Assembly (NCBI RefSeq): GCF_004331685.1
Contig: NZ_SJSM01000003.1
Coordinates: forward strand, 186,001 to 250,000
Reading direction: 5' to 3'
Length of the DNA stretch: 64,000 nucleotides
Source of the DNA: Pedobacter hiemivivus
GTDB taxonomy: Bacteria; Bacteroidota; Bacteroidia; Sphingobacteriales; Sphingobacteriaceae
The position numbers were made by a program, and so were the translations under genes. Numbering within the stretch: position 1 is the stretch's first letter; each line of letters begins with the position of its first letter. This document shows, piece by piece, positions 19,469-28,859 of this stretch. Below the pieces are notes generated by a model. That model did no database searches. It saw nothing but the letters and a program-made list of their open reading frames with translations, and was not told the origin of the DNA.

Positions 19469-20725
19469 TTAGTTAGCTGATCCGTAAGCACCAATATAGT
19501 TAGCTGGTGCTGGTGAGGTATAAGTAATTCCATTTAGGACTAAACCTGCAGCATGATGACGTGTAAAGTCCGTTTTTCCTTTGCCAATTGCCGGAGAGCC
19601 AGCTTGCAAATGGAAGTTCCATGCGGTGTTAAACGAAGCATTGTTAACATCTGTGCTCGTCGGATAGTTCAAAAATTTAGGGTCGTTGTCTCCCGCAGTT
19701 TTTCCAATCACATCATTGATGCCACCTACGATATCTGTGGTTGGCTGAAACTGATTAACTGTGGTTTGATTGTACCCATAGTATAGGTTGTTCCCGAATA
19801 AAGATCTGGCATCTTCAGGGGCTTTAGTATCTCTTTTTATGCCAAAGCGCGTATTTGCAAACATATTGTTAAATACGCTTACACGGACTGTTGCTTCTAC
19901 CCAGATAGATCCACCTTTGGCTGATGGTCTGCGCCATCCTGTATTAATAAGGGTGTTATTATATACCACAACAAAGGTTTGAGGGCTACGGTCACCACTA
20001 TTAGATAGCTTTAATGCATTGGTATTTGTACTGTATACCAGGTTGTAGGCTACGTCAGCTAAACAACCTGATTTTAGGTTGATGGCTTCTCCGCCTGTTA
20101 CTCCCGTAGTGTAGAATAGGTTGTTCGCAAAAATGATCTTTCCCCCCTCTATATAAGTACAATCTTCCTGCAGGTTTCTAAAAATGCTATTGGTAACCAC
20201 AAGCTTGCCATTTACATTAGAGAACCACAATGCAGGTAGGTTTTCTCCGGCTTTTTGTTTATAGAGCTTTTGTTTTACTGAGGTAGAGGCATCAGAAGTT
20301 GTTGCTCCAGCATATTCAATAATGGTATAGTTTAGCAGTAGTTCTGCACAACTAGGAGCCGCTAAAATACCTCCCCATAAACGACCGAATTCATTTTCTT
20401 TCGTTCTTAATGCCTCCTCAACGGTGAATTTTATTGGGAATGCCTGGGTACCCTCTGCGTAAAGATTCCCTTTCACAATGATCTCAGGTTTAGCTACAGC
20501 ATCCATAATCACGGTTACACCTTCTTCAATAGTTAATGATTGCCCCTCAAGGATGATAATGTCTCCTGTGATGTGCTGCACGCTTCCTCTTTTCCAGATG
20601 CCCGAAACTTCGCCAATGGCTGATCCGTTTCCAGTATCAGGATCCACATCAACATTGGCTTTTTCACAGCCTGCAAATATTGCCATGAATATGGCCAAGT
20701 AGATAAACAGTTGTTTTGCTTTCAT
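19469..20725 (-). CDS. Right-handed beta-helix lipoprotein of the phytase operon
   Basis: 418 residues from the ATG at 20723-20725, which puts a lipoprotein signal at the start (KQLFIYLAIFMAIFAGC). The body has repeated Asn/Ile/Val beta-helix turns (LEGQSLTIEEGVTVIMDA, GKLVVTNSIFRNL, GKIIFANNLFYT, VVYNNTLINTGW, VSVFNNMFANT), typical of surface proteins in Bacteroidota nutrient-uptake operons. No catalytic motif is recognised. It lies 32 bp after the TonB receptor and 62 bp before phytase, so it probably helps capture or hold the substrate at the surface; this role is inferred. Confidence 0.75.
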   Translation of the reverse strand: MKAKQLFIYLAIFMAIFAGCEKANVDVDPDTGNGSAIGEVSGIWKRGSVQHITGDIIILEGQSLTIEEGVTVIMDAVAKPEIIVKGNLYAEGTQAFPIKFTVEEALRTKENEFGRLWGGILAAPSCAELLLNYTIIEYAGATTSDASTSVKQKLYKQKAGENLPALWFSNVNGKLVVTNSIFRNLQEDCTYIEGGKIIFANNLFYTTGVTGGEAINLKSGCLADVAYNLVYSTNTNALKLSNSGDRSPQTFVVVYNNTLINTGWRRPSAKGGSIWVEATVRVSVFNNMFANTRFGIKRDTKAPEDARSLFGNNLYYGYNQTTVNQFQPTTDIVGGINDVIGKTAGDNDPKFLNYPTSTDVNNASFNTAWNFHLQAGSPAIGKGKTDFTRHHAAGLVLNGITYTSPAPANYIGAYGSAN

Positions 20726-20757
20726 TTTTTCTCTTTTATAATGAATGATCAAATGGG

Positions 20758-23526
20758 TTATAATTTGTAGCGTACGCCTAATAAATAGGTTTGTTTGTAG
20801 TAGTCATTGCGAATCAGCGTTTTGCCATCAAATTCTGTTGCGATGTTTTTATTATCAGGATTGGTCCCTTTGATGAATAGCTTTAAAGGGGTATTCAGTA
20901 GGTTTCCTCCTTTTATAAAAATGCTCAGATTGTTTTTAAATTTCTTTTCTGCAGAAAGATCCATTTGTACGAATCCCTGCTGCCAAAGGTCATTGTCTAA
21001 AAACTGAGAAACGGTGTTAATGCGAGGACCAGTATAGCCAGCAGCAAGCTGTGCGTCAAATCCATTTTTACCACCTTTGTAGAGTAATGAAATGTTACCG
21101 ATGTGTTCAGATTGGCCATATAACGGGCGACTCTGATCTACAAAAATTGCATCGAGATTTCCGTTTTCATTTCTTATTCTTGTGGTTTTGGGTGTAGTAA
21201 TTTTAGAATGAGTATAAGTATAATTGGCTTTAATGCCAAACTTATGAATGAACTTAATGTAGTCAATCTCTAATCCGTAATTACGGGCATTTCCAAAGTT
21301 ACCTGGCAAATAATAAGTATCCTGCGGACGTGTCGGATCAGGTTGAAAGCTATATTCTATTGGGTTTTTTATGTTTTTGTAAAATGCACCGACAAGCAAC
21401 TGGTCATTTCCATTTGGAAAGAGTTCATAACGCAAGTCATAATTGTCAGCTGTTGCACGTTTCAAATCAGGATTTCCTTTTTCCTTGTAATCATCCTGCA
21501 CCAATCCACCACCTGGAACGAGTTCATAGAACCCTGGACGGTTTAACGAGCGGAAGTAAGAAGCGCGTAGTTGCTGTTTCTCTGCAAGTTTATATTTCAA
21601 GTTTAAGCTTGGCAGGTAATCAGTATAAATCTGTGATCCTATAGGCCGTAATTCTGCAGTAGGGAAGAGCATTTTATAACCTTGGTCGGTATGTTCTATC
21701 CGGAGACCACCTATTACCTGTAAGTTCTCGGTGTTTAAAGTCACCATTCCATAGCCTGCAGTCATTTTTTCAGACGCATCATAGGTTAATGCATTGTCTA
21801 CTGATCCAGCGGGGTTTTTTAGCGTCCACTCGATTTCTGTATACTTATTGAAATCTCTGCCAAATAATGCTCCGGGGTTTTTTGAAGTGAACACGTATTG
21901 ATTGTAGAAACTACTACGTTGTTTATCACGGTACAATCCTCCAGCAGTAAATTCTGCTTTTACTCCCGCCAATACGGTGTTGTAACTTAGGTCCAGATAA
22001 CCAGCTTTGTCCTCCTCTGTATTGCGTTCCCAACGACGGGTATAGGCGTCTCCAATAGCAGGAGCAAATGTGCGGCGGTCTTCAAAGTTCTCTCGAATCC
22101 CAAGAATATTAATGTTGTTTTGATCTGGCGATTCGTTTTTAGCTGATGAATACACTGCAGACCAGTGTAGTTTTAATTTTTCGGGAATAAGCTGGTGACT
22201 TCCCTGTAAAGTACTGTTGTAGATTTGTTGTTCTGTCAGGCGTGTGCGTGTAGCATAATTGAGCTTTGCACTTCCTTTTTCAGGGAAATACTCACTGGTG
22301 AAATCAATTGATTTTGAATCACGAAGTTGCAAACTGTTTAAATCTACATATGCATTGTACAGACTTATTTGATGGTTTTTGTTAAATACGTAATCCAATT
22401 TCGCATGCGCTCCGTAACGCTTTTGCTGTTCGGAGTACTGCCTTTCATCCTTAGTCATGATGGCTCCAACTTTATCGGTAGCCACAACTTTTGTGTTGTA
22501 AAATGTGCTGTTACTTCCTCTGTAGTTATTCTGGTAGCTTCCCGCAAGTAGAATTCCTAATTTATCATTGAAATAACGGTTGCCTATAGAAAGACCACCC
22601 ACTATGTTTGGCGCAGGATGTTTAGCCGTATAATCTACCATCCCTTTAGGGAAATCTGAGGTGGTGGCCTGGTAATTCTTACCATTGATCTCATAAGGTG
22701 ACTTGTGGCTGATGTCGGAAGCGTTAAAGGCCATAAAATCTCTATCAATAAACATTTGACTATAGCCTGCTGCGAGGTTTGCATTGACTTGCAACTTTTC
22801 AGGTGCATCTTTCATCACCATATTAACCACGCCGCCAATTGCATCAGCCTCCATATTCGGCGTTAGTGTCTTGTAGACTTCCAGTCTTTCCAATAGCTCA
22901 GATGGAAAAATATCCAATGGTACGTAACGGTACTTATTATCAGGACTTGGAATTTTTACGCCATTAACCAGCGTGTAATTATACCTTTTATCCATTCCTC
23001 TTACGATAGCATACTGACCATCGCCATTGCTGCTTCTTTCAATGGATATTCCTGATACCCTTTGAATAACATTCGCTACGGTTAAATCAGGGGAAGCCTC
23101 AATGGCGCGGCCCGATACCACGTTAACCAATTGCAATGATTTCTGTTCAATACGTCTGGCCGTTTTCTCTGAACCACCATCGCCTTTGCCCGAAATCAAT
23201 ACCTCACTCAAATCCTTGTCCTTACTTTCTGACAGATAAATTTTTAAGGTAGGATTGTCTTCTTTTAAGATGACGATTTGTTTTAATAAAGCTTTATACA
23301 TTAAATAGGATACTTTTAGCGTAAAAGTTCCTGCGGGTGGATGCTTAATCTCAAAAGATCCATCGAGCCCTGTTAAGACTGCTTTATCGGTTTGTTCCAA
23401 TCGTACTGATGCGCCTGCAATGGCTTCACCGGTTTTCTGGTCATAAACATAGCCTTTCAAGCTCGTGGCTTTTGCTGTGGCTATACTTAGTAATAAGCAT
23501 AAAAGAACTTGTAAAGTTGACTTCAT
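20758..23526 (-). CDS. TonB-dependent outer-membrane receptor with carboxypeptidase-like regulatory domain
   Basis: 922 residues. The signal peptide ends near IATAKA. A carboxypeptidase-D-like regulatory domain follows (LKGYVYDQKTGEAIAGASVR, LTGLDGSFEI), then the plug (VVSGRAIEASPDLTVANVIQ, RVSGISIERS, YAIVRGMDKRYNYTLVNGV, MEADAIGGVVNMVMK) and a 22-strand barrel ending in TYLLGVRYKL. It should import a ligand across the outer membrane using TonB energy. There is no SusD partner; the operon instead encodes a beta-helix lipoprotein and phytase, so phytate or its phosphate products are the likely substrate (inference). Confidence 0.93.
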   Translation of the reverse strand: MKSTLQVLLCLLLSIATAKATSLKGYVYDQKTGEAIAGASVRLEQTDKAVLTGLDGSFEIKHPPAGTFTLKVSYLMYKALLKQIVILKEDNPTLKIYLSESKDKDLSEVLISGKGDGGSEKTARRIEQKSLQLVNVVSGRAIEASPDLTVANVIQRVSGISIERSSNGDGQYAIVRGMDKRYNYTLVNGVKIPSPDNKYRYVPLDIFPSELLERLEVYKTLTPNMEADAIGGVVNMVMKDAPEKLQVNANLAAGYSQMFIDRDFMAFNASDISHKSPYEINGKNYQATTSDFPKGMVDYTAKHPAPNIVGGLSIGNRYFNDKLGILLAGSYQNNYRGSNSTFYNTKVVATDKVGAIMTKDERQYSEQQKRYGAHAKLDYVFNKNHQISLYNAYVDLNSLQLRDSKSIDFTSEYFPEKGSAKLNYATRTRLTEQQIYNSTLQGSHQLIPEKLKLHWSAVYSSAKNESPDQNNINILGIRENFEDRRTFAPAIGDAYTRRWERNTEEDKAGYLDLSYNTVLAGVKAEFTAGGLYRDKQRSSFYNQYVFTSKNPGALFGRDFNKYTEIEWTLKNPAGSVDNALTYDASEKMTAGYGMVTLNTENLQVIGGLRIEHTDQGYKMLFPTAELRPIGSQIYTDYLPSLNLKYKLAEKQQLRASYFRSLNRPGFYELVPGGGLVQDDYKEKGNPDLKRATADNYDLRYELFPNGNDQLLVGAFYKNIKNPIEYSFQPDPTRPQDTYYLPGNFGNARNYGLEIDYIKFIHKFGIKANYTYTHSKITTPKTTRIRNENGNLDAIFVDQSRPLYGQSEHIGNISLLYKGGKNGFDAQLAAGYTGPRINTVSQFLDNDLWQQGFVQMDLSAEKKFKNNLSIFIKGGNLLNTPLKLFIKGTNPDNKNIATEFDGKTLIRNDYYKQTYLLGVRYKL

Positions 23527-23562
23527 CTTGCGAATAATTTGTTTGTGTTTTTAATTATGCTG

Positions 23563-23660
23563 CAAATGTGTAAACCTCCACAGATACTTGTCAATTTTGT
23601 CCGTGTACAAAATGTATACAGCGTTACAAAGACTATATACAGAACGTATACATCGTATAC
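23563..23660 (-). promoter_or_regulatory. Promoter and phased GTATAC array upstream of the TonB receptor operon
   Basis: On the minus strand a -33 TTG (23592-23594) and CACATTTG (23563-23570, one mismatch from TAnnTTTG) are 21 bp apart. Directly upstream are GTGTAC (23603), GTATAC (23614), ATATAC (23635), GTATAC (23646) and GTATAC (23655), with a weaker GTTACA at 23623. Spacings of 9-12 bp (21 between the second and third) are near one helical turn, as for an activator-binding array. The neighbouring TPR/HTH regulator is the obvious candidate binder. Confidence 0.55.
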
Positions 23661-23775
23661 TGTTTTTGTCTAATTGGTTGTTTTTTAAGTGTTTATTTGT
23701 AGCAAAAAACGCCGTTATCATTAGGTTAGCGTAATATTAACAATCCGTTAAGTCGGGGTGGTTCGCGTTTTTTAG

Positions 23776-25377
23776 CTATAAAGTCTGTATAAAAGTGCTG
23801 AGATTTTCGCCTTGCGGGATATCCAGTTTCTTTCTTAATCGGTAGCGGGCAACACGTAAACTATCCTGAGATATGCCAAAAAGTGTAGCCATATCCTTCG
23901 AGTTCAAATTCATTTTAATCAGGGCAACCAAACGTAAATCGCTTGCAGTTAATTCTTCACTATATTTCTTCAGGTTGTCAAAAAAGCTATGGTGAATTTG
24001 CTCAAATAGGCTACTGAATTCTTTCCAGTGTTTATCCCGACTGGTGCTCTGGTTGATCTTTGTTACGATTTGCTGCAACCTCTTTTTCTGATCTCTTTTA
24101 TCATCCTTTATCATTTCCTCCAGCTCGGTACGCAGCTCTTCTAAGAACTGGTTGCTTTGTATCACATGGAGCGTATTGCTGGTTAGTTCCTTGCCTTTCA
24201 GTTCAAGTTCGGCCTCTATGGCGTCCTTTTGGGCCAGATAAAGCGCATGATTCTGAGCATTGAGTTGTTGTTCGTTTCTAATTTTGAGGCGTTGTCTGCT
24301 GAAGATACTGGCGGCCAACAAGCCTAGCAAAATAACAATCAGTACAACTGAGACAATGATAAACTGATTGGCTTTCTTCTCTTTTTCAAAACCCGTAATA
24401 GCCGAATCCTTTTGCTGTATTTCAAATAGCGTTTGTAGTAAAGCCATTTGTTTATTGGTATCCTCGGTAAAGATTCTCAGAAAGATATTTCTACCCAGTT
24501 CGCTGTAATGATAAGCGCTATCATACCTTTTCATGAGGTCAAAGTTTTTCGAAAGATCGCGGTATGCACTACTCAGCTGGTATTGATCGTTCATGGCCAG
24601 GGCCATTTGGGCGGCTTTACGCGTATAACCTAGCGCTTCATTATACCCGCCCGTTTTTCTGTAAACATCCCCAATGTTATTGATAATCTCTATCTGGGCA
24701 AGGTCATTTGAATTGGCTTTATTCAGATTTAACGCAAGGTTATAATATTTTAGCGCAGAATCCATCTTTGGCTCATCTTCATAAATGCTTCCCAGATTTT
24801 CATAGATCTTGGCAATGCCAGTTTTGTCTTTTGTTTTGTGAAACTCCTTAAGGGCCAGCTGCTGGTACTTCATGGCCTGGGCATATTTTCCGCTTTTTTC
24901 ATAGGTTTGGCCAATTAAACCATACGACTCTGCGATCCCTCCCGGGTTGTTCAGTCTTTTGTAGAGTGCTAGGCCTTCCTGGAACTTTGTAAGAGAGATT
25001 TCGTATTGTTTGCTATAGTAATAAGCTTCCCCTGTCTTGTTTACTGTTTTTGCCAGGTTGCTAAGGTCATTGCTTTTTCTAAAGATGCGGTCTGCCTTGT
25101 AGTAATAGTCAACCGCTTGTGGGTAGGCTGCCTGATAATAAAATAATTCGGCCAGATACAGATAGCAATTTGCTGCTGAAATAGAGTCATTTTGAGAAAG
25201 AGCCTTGTTTAAAGCATCTTTAATCTTTATAAAGGCCGCATTGGGCTGCTTTTTGATTAAAGAGTCTATTGTGATTTTTTCAATAACCTTTGCATGTATA
25301 ATTGAGCAAGGGGTAATGAGATAAAGCATGCATAGTAGCAGGCCTTGTTGAATGCTTTTTAGGTTTGGCTGTTTCAC
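23776..25377 (-). CDS. Membrane TPR sensor with cytoplasmic LuxR-type HTH
   Basis: 533 residues. A hydrophobic N-terminal signal (about 10-28) is followed by at least six TPR units (about 50-300: YLYLAELFYYQAAYPQAVDY, AESYGLIGQTYEKSGKYAQA, IINNIGDVYRKTGGYNEALG). One transmembrane helix lies at 338-359, then a Gln/Glu-rich coiled coil and a C-terminal HTH (LVALIKMNLNSKDMATLFGI, SLRVARYRLRKKL). This TPR - TM - HTH design is a common Bacteroidota one-component membrane regulator. It lies just upstream of the TonB-phytase operon on the same strand, so regulation of that operon, perhaps by phosphate or phytate status, is a reasonable inference. Confidence 0.88.
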   Translation of the reverse strand: MKQPNLKSIQQGLLLCMLYLITPCSIIHAKVIEKITIDSLIKKQPNAAFIKIKDALNKALSQNDSISAANCYLYLAELFYYQAAYPQAVDYYYKADRIFRKSNDLSNLAKTVNKTGEAYYYSKQYEISLTKFQEGLALYKRLNNPGGIAESYGLIGQTYEKSGKYAQAMKYQQLALKEFHKTKDKTGIAKIYENLGSIYEDEPKMDSALKYYNLALNLNKANSNDLAQIEIINNIGDVYRKTGGYNEALGYTRKAAQMALAMNDQYQLSSAYRDLSKNFDLMKRYDSAYHYSELGRNIFLRIFTEDTNKQMALLQTLFEIQQKDSAITGFEKEKKANQFIIVSVVLIVILLGLLAASIFSRQRLKIRNEQQLNAQNHALYLAQKDAIEAELELKGKELTSNTLHVIQSNQFLEELRTELEEMIKDDKRDQKKRLQQIVTKINQSTSRDKHWKEFSSLFEQIHHSFFDNLKKYSEELTASDLRLVALIKMNLNSKDMATLFGISQDSLRVARYRLRKKLDIPQGENLSTFIQTL

Positions 25378-25469
25378 GCTTTAAAAGTAAAGCATGCAGT
25401 GTTAAGCGAGTGTTAAATCCGTGTTGGAAGGGAGGGAAGGAATAAGAGCGAATAGGAGCAAAGACAAAG

Positions 25470-25515
25470 GAGCAAGGATGAAAGACTAAACGCCCAATGT
25501 CTTTCATCCTTGCTC
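25470..25515 (-). terminator. Hairpin downstream of the DPP IV gene
   Basis: A perfect 17-bp stem (GAGCAAGGATGAAAGAC, 25470-25486, with its complement at 25499-25515) begins 8 bp beyond the DPP IV stop. The minus-strand tail is only moderately T-rich. The left side continues into partial direct repeats of GGAGCAA, so it may also be a dispersed repeat. Confidence 0.65.
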
Positions 25516-25522
25516 TTTGTTC

Positions 25523-27643
25523 TTATTTAAGTAATTCTTCTGGTACTGCTTTATTCAGCAGGTTTTGGTAATAAAAGCGAATCCGCTCAGCACGGTCATG
25601 TGGAGTTTTAACGCCACCCCAACCATGTCTGCCACCTGGATAAATCATCAGTTCAAAATGCTTATTGGCATTTTGAAGTTTATCAATAAACTGAATTGTA
25701 TTTTGCATATGCACATTATCATCCATGTCACCGTGCATAATGCGCAGTAACCCTTTGTAATTGTTCACGTACGTCAATACAGAGCCTTTTTTATAGCCCT
25801 CAGGGTTCTCCTGTGGCGTGTCCATAAAGCGTTCGGTATAATGCGTGTCGTACAGGTCCCAGCTGGTAACTGGCGCGCCTGCATAGCCAAAGTCAAAATC
25901 ATCTGCACCCATAGTTAAAGCCATACAAGTCATGTAACCACCATAGCTATGTCCGGTAATTAACAATTTTTTGTTGTCAACCCAAGGTTTAGCTTTTAAC
26001 CACCTTGCTGCGGTCGTGTAATCTTTCATTTCCCATTTACCCAGGTTGCGATGCATTAGTGCTACACCCGCTTTACCAAATTGTCCGGAAGCACGGTGAT
26101 CTACTGCAATTTGTATAATCCCTTCGTTAGCCCACCATTGGTTGTTTGTTCCTTTCCAGGTATTGGTTACGGTGCCGGCATTGGGACCTCCATAGATACT
26201 CATCACTACAGGATACTTCTTGTTTTGATCAAAGTTAGTAGGGTAGGTAATTACCGCAGGCAGGTTATAGCCATCATCTGTAGGAATGGTGATCATCTCT
26301 GTTTTACCAAAAATATATTGATCAAAATCAGCCGACTTGCTATCTCCAAGTTCTTTAATTACTTTTCCGGTGTTGTCCAGCAAACTGCGTTTCGTTGGCG
26401 TAGAAACGTTAGAATAAGTCGTGATGAAGTAAGTTCCATTTGGTGATAATTGTATCTGATGGGTATAGTCACCAAAAGTTAAACGCTTTAAATTCTTTCC
26501 GTTATAATCAACGCGGTAAAGATCGGTTCTGGTAGAAGCTTCCTTACGAGCCATAAAGTAAACCACCTTATTTTTCTCGTCTACCTGCATTAGATTAGTT
26601 ACCTGCCAGTTTCCACTAGTTATTGGATTAATCAGTTTACCATCTAAAGTATACAAGTAGAAATGTGCCCAGCCTGTTTTGTCGCTCTTAAGGATGTAGT
26701 GTTTTTTATCCTGTAGATATTCAATTCTGCCACCAAAATCTAAATCAACCCATGAAGGTTGCTTCTCATCATAGATTTCTTTTTTTGCACCTGATATAGG
26801 GTTTACCGTGTAGAATTTCAGGTCGTCCTGTCCACGGTTCATCCACTGAACCATTAGACTACTTCCATCGTAACTCCAGTAAGGTGTTCCAAAATATTGG
26901 TCATCTTTCTCATTAAAATCAGCCCATATAACAGGTCCGCCAGCGGTTTTTACAAAGCCTACTTTCACTTCCGGGTTTGGATCTCCCGCTTTTGGGTAAC
27001 GGGTTTTCTCTACATAGCCATGCTGACCGGTTGATCCATAAATAGGAAACATAGGAACTTTAGTGTCATCAAAGCGCATGAAAGCAATGTGTTTGCTGTC
27101 GGGTGCCCACCAGAAAGCCCGGTAGTTGGTTGGCCGACCTAAAATTTCTTCATAATATACCCATGATGACCAACCGTTATAAATTACATCGGTAGCATCT
27201 TTGGTGTATCTGATTTCGTTGCCGCTCTCCGTATCTACAGCAAAAAGATCGTTGTTACGTGTAAATGCTACATATTTTCCATCGGGAGATAAGACTGGAT
27301 TCTTTTCCTCATCCTTGTTATTTGTTAGGCGGTTAGGCTCATTTTTTCCTGATTTGATGTAGATGTCGTTCTTTTCTACATATACATTTACATCACTTTG
27401 GGCTGGGGGACTGTAAGCTGTTTTTGCACCAGATCTTACATCGACAGCATACAATTTGCGATCTTTTGCGTCCATTTCAATGTAATGACTGTCGTCACTC
27501 CAGCCTGTTATGATACTCATTGGCTTGGTTAGCGAAGGTTGGCCCGAAAATATTTGTTGTTGGTTCAGTTTTTTAAGCTGGGCCTCTGCTGGAATGCTGA
27601 AAAGCAATGCGCCTGCTAAACCCAGGGTTAAGGTTAGTTTCAT
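25523..27643 (-). CDS. Dipeptidyl peptidase IV-type S9 serine protease
   Basis: 706 residues with a signal peptide (cleavage near PAEAQ). An eight-bladed propeller carries the S9B glutamate motif YYEE (163-166), which binds the substrate N-terminus. The alpha/beta-hydrolase domain has nucleophile GHSYGGY (Ser566), Asp641 in GDMDDNVH and His673 in GGRHGWG, a complete triad. It removes N-terminal dipeptides, usually X-Pro or X-Ala, from peptides in the periplasm. It stands alone between convergent and divergent neighbours. Confidence 0.95.
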   Translation of the reverse strand: MKLTLTLGLAGALLFSIPAEAQLKKLNQQQIFSGQPSLTKPMSIITGWSDDSHYIEMDAKDRKLYAVDVRSGAKTAYSPPAQSDVNVYVEKNDIYIKSGKNEPNRLTNNKDEEKNPVLSPDGKYVAFTRNNDLFAVDTESGNEIRYTKDATDVIYNGWSSWVYYEEILGRPTNYRAFWWAPDSKHIAFMRFDDTKVPMFPIYGSTGQHGYVEKTRYPKAGDPNPEVKVGFVKTAGGPVIWADFNEKDDQYFGTPYWSYDGSSLMVQWMNRGQDDLKFYTVNPISGAKKEIYDEKQPSWVDLDFGGRIEYLQDKKHYILKSDKTGWAHFYLYTLDGKLINPITSGNWQVTNLMQVDEKNKVVYFMARKEASTRTDLYRVDYNGKNLKRLTFGDYTHQIQLSPNGTYFITTYSNVSTPTKRSLLDNTGKVIKELGDSKSADFDQYIFGKTEMITIPTDDGYNLPAVITYPTNFDQNKKYPVVMSIYGGPNAGTVTNTWKGTNNQWWANEGIIQIAVDHRASGQFGKAGVALMHRNLGKWEMKDYTTAARWLKAKPWVDNKKLLITGHSYGGYMTCMALTMGADDFDFGYAGAPVTSWDLYDTHYTERFMDTPQENPEGYKKGSVLTYVNNYKGLLRIMHGDMDDNVHMQNTIQFIDKLQNANKHFELMIYPGGRHGWGGVKTPHDRAERIRFYYQNLLNKAVPEELLK

Positions 27644-27685
27644 TCGAATAAGTATGGTTAGTTTTTTTATGATTTGACAATAAAA

Positions 27686-27708
27686 AGGCGCCCTTAATAA
27701 AGGCGCCT
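27686..27708 (-). terminator. Terminator after ilvE
   Basis: AGGCGCC (27686-27692) and GGCGCCT (27702-27708) form a GC-rich stem with A/T pairs inside. On the minus strand the stem is followed by TTTTTA. It lies 27 bp beyond the ilvE stop. Confidence 0.85.
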
Positions 27709-27734
27709 GTATTATATTTTAAGCTAGTTTGGTA

Positions 27735-28799
27735 TTACAATACCCAGTTCCAGCCAAACTCATCCGGAGCTAATCCGTAACGGATGTCGTTCAGTGTTTT
27801 TGCAATGCCAGCAGAAATAGTACGCGTTGCAGGATCTGTTAAAGTATAAGTTTTACCTTGGTAGCCAATTGCACCGATTGGAGTAACTGTTGCTGCAGTA
27901 CCTGCTGCAAATGCGTCAGTAAGACTTCCGTTTTCGATACCTTCGATTACTTCTTTTACGCTTACACGTCTTTCTTCAACCTCAATACCTGCTTTTTTAG
28001 CAAGGGTAATGATGGTGTCGCGGGTTACTCCGTCTAAAACGGTGCTTCTTACCGAAGGCGTTACCAATTTACCATTGATCACAAAGATTAGGTTTGCTGT
28101 TCCAGCCTCTTCAATAAATTCATGAGCAGCAGCATCAGTCCAGATTAACTGGTCAAAACCTTCTTTTTGGGCTTCCGCAAAAGGGAATAAAGAACGGGCA
28201 TAGTTTCCAGCAGTTTTGGCATAACCAACACCACCATCATCAGCACGAGTATATTCAGTTTCGATTTTAACATTTAAAGCTTTGCTGTAGTAAGGGCCAG
28301 TAGGCGTAGTTAATAAAGCAAAAATATATTTATCAGATGGTTTAACACCTAAATAAGGGTCAGTAGCAAACATTACCGGACGGATGTACAATGAATAACC
28401 ATCTTGTGCAGGTACCCATTTTTCATCAATATCAATTAATGCTGCAATACCTTGCATGAAGATATCTTTAGTTATAGCAGGCATAGACATACGTGCCGCT
28501 GATTTGTTGAAACGCTCAAAGTTTTTCTCAGGTCTGAAAACACTGATCTTACCATTCGCCTGGCGATAAGCTTTCATTCCTTCAAAAATTGCTTGTCCGT
28601 AGTGTAATGCAGAAATTGCAGGACTCATTGGAATAGGACCGTAAGGTAGCACATGTAGGTTCGACCACTGGCTATTATCGTATTCTGCAATAAACATATG
28701 GTCAGAAAATACCTTTCCAAAAGGCAACTGAGAGAAATCAGTTACTGTAAGTCTGCTGGTTTCAGCTTTAGTGATTGTTATATCAAGTGTATCATTCAT
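27735..28799 (-). CDS. ilvE: Branched-chain amino-acid aminotransferase (fold type IV PLP)
   Basis: 354 residues, full length for the eukaryote-like BCAT subgroup. Motifs: HYGQAIFEGMKAYR, SLYIRPVMFATDPYLGV, the PLP lysine in YAKTAGNYARS (Lys195), EEAGTANLIFV and AAGTAATVTPIG. It interconverts leucine, isoleucine and valine with their 2-oxo acids using glutamate/2-oxoglutarate. Monocistronic: a perfect -7 box lies 20 bp upstream and a strong terminator follows. Confidence 0.97.
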   Translation of the reverse strand: MNDTLDITITKAETSRLTVTDFSQLPFGKVFSDHMFIAEYDNSQWSNLHVLPYGPIPMSPAISALHYGQAIFEGMKAYRQANGKISVFRPEKNFERFNKSAARMSMPAITKDIFMQGIAALIDIDEKWVPAQDGYSLYIRPVMFATDPYLGVKPSDKYIFALLTTPTGPYYSKALNVKIETEYTRADDGGVGYAKTAGNYARSLFPFAEAQKEGFDQLIWTDAAAHEFIEEAGTANLIFVINGKLVTPSVRSTVLDGVTRDTIITLAKKAGIEVEERRVSVKEVIEGIENGSLTDAFAAGTAATVTPIGAIGYQGKTYTLTDPATRTISAGIAKTLNDIRYGLAPDEFGWNWVL

Positions 28800-28819
28800 T
28801 GTAGTAGTATTACTTAGTG

Positions 28820-28827
28820 CAAATTTA
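28820..28827 (-). promoter_or_regulatory. -7 box (TAAATTTG) of ilvE
   Basis: A perfect TAnnTTTG on the minus strand, 20 bp upstream of the ilvE ATG. The -33 region is weak. Confidence 0.4.
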
Positions 28828-28859
28828 AGAAAAAATGGCCTTTCAGTGGTTTTTATTTT

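Noticed and set aside
21330..21644. Plus-strand frame of 104 codons opposite the TonB receptor gene
   Set aside because: Composition and content follow the antisense of the receptor; no homology-like motif or promoter.
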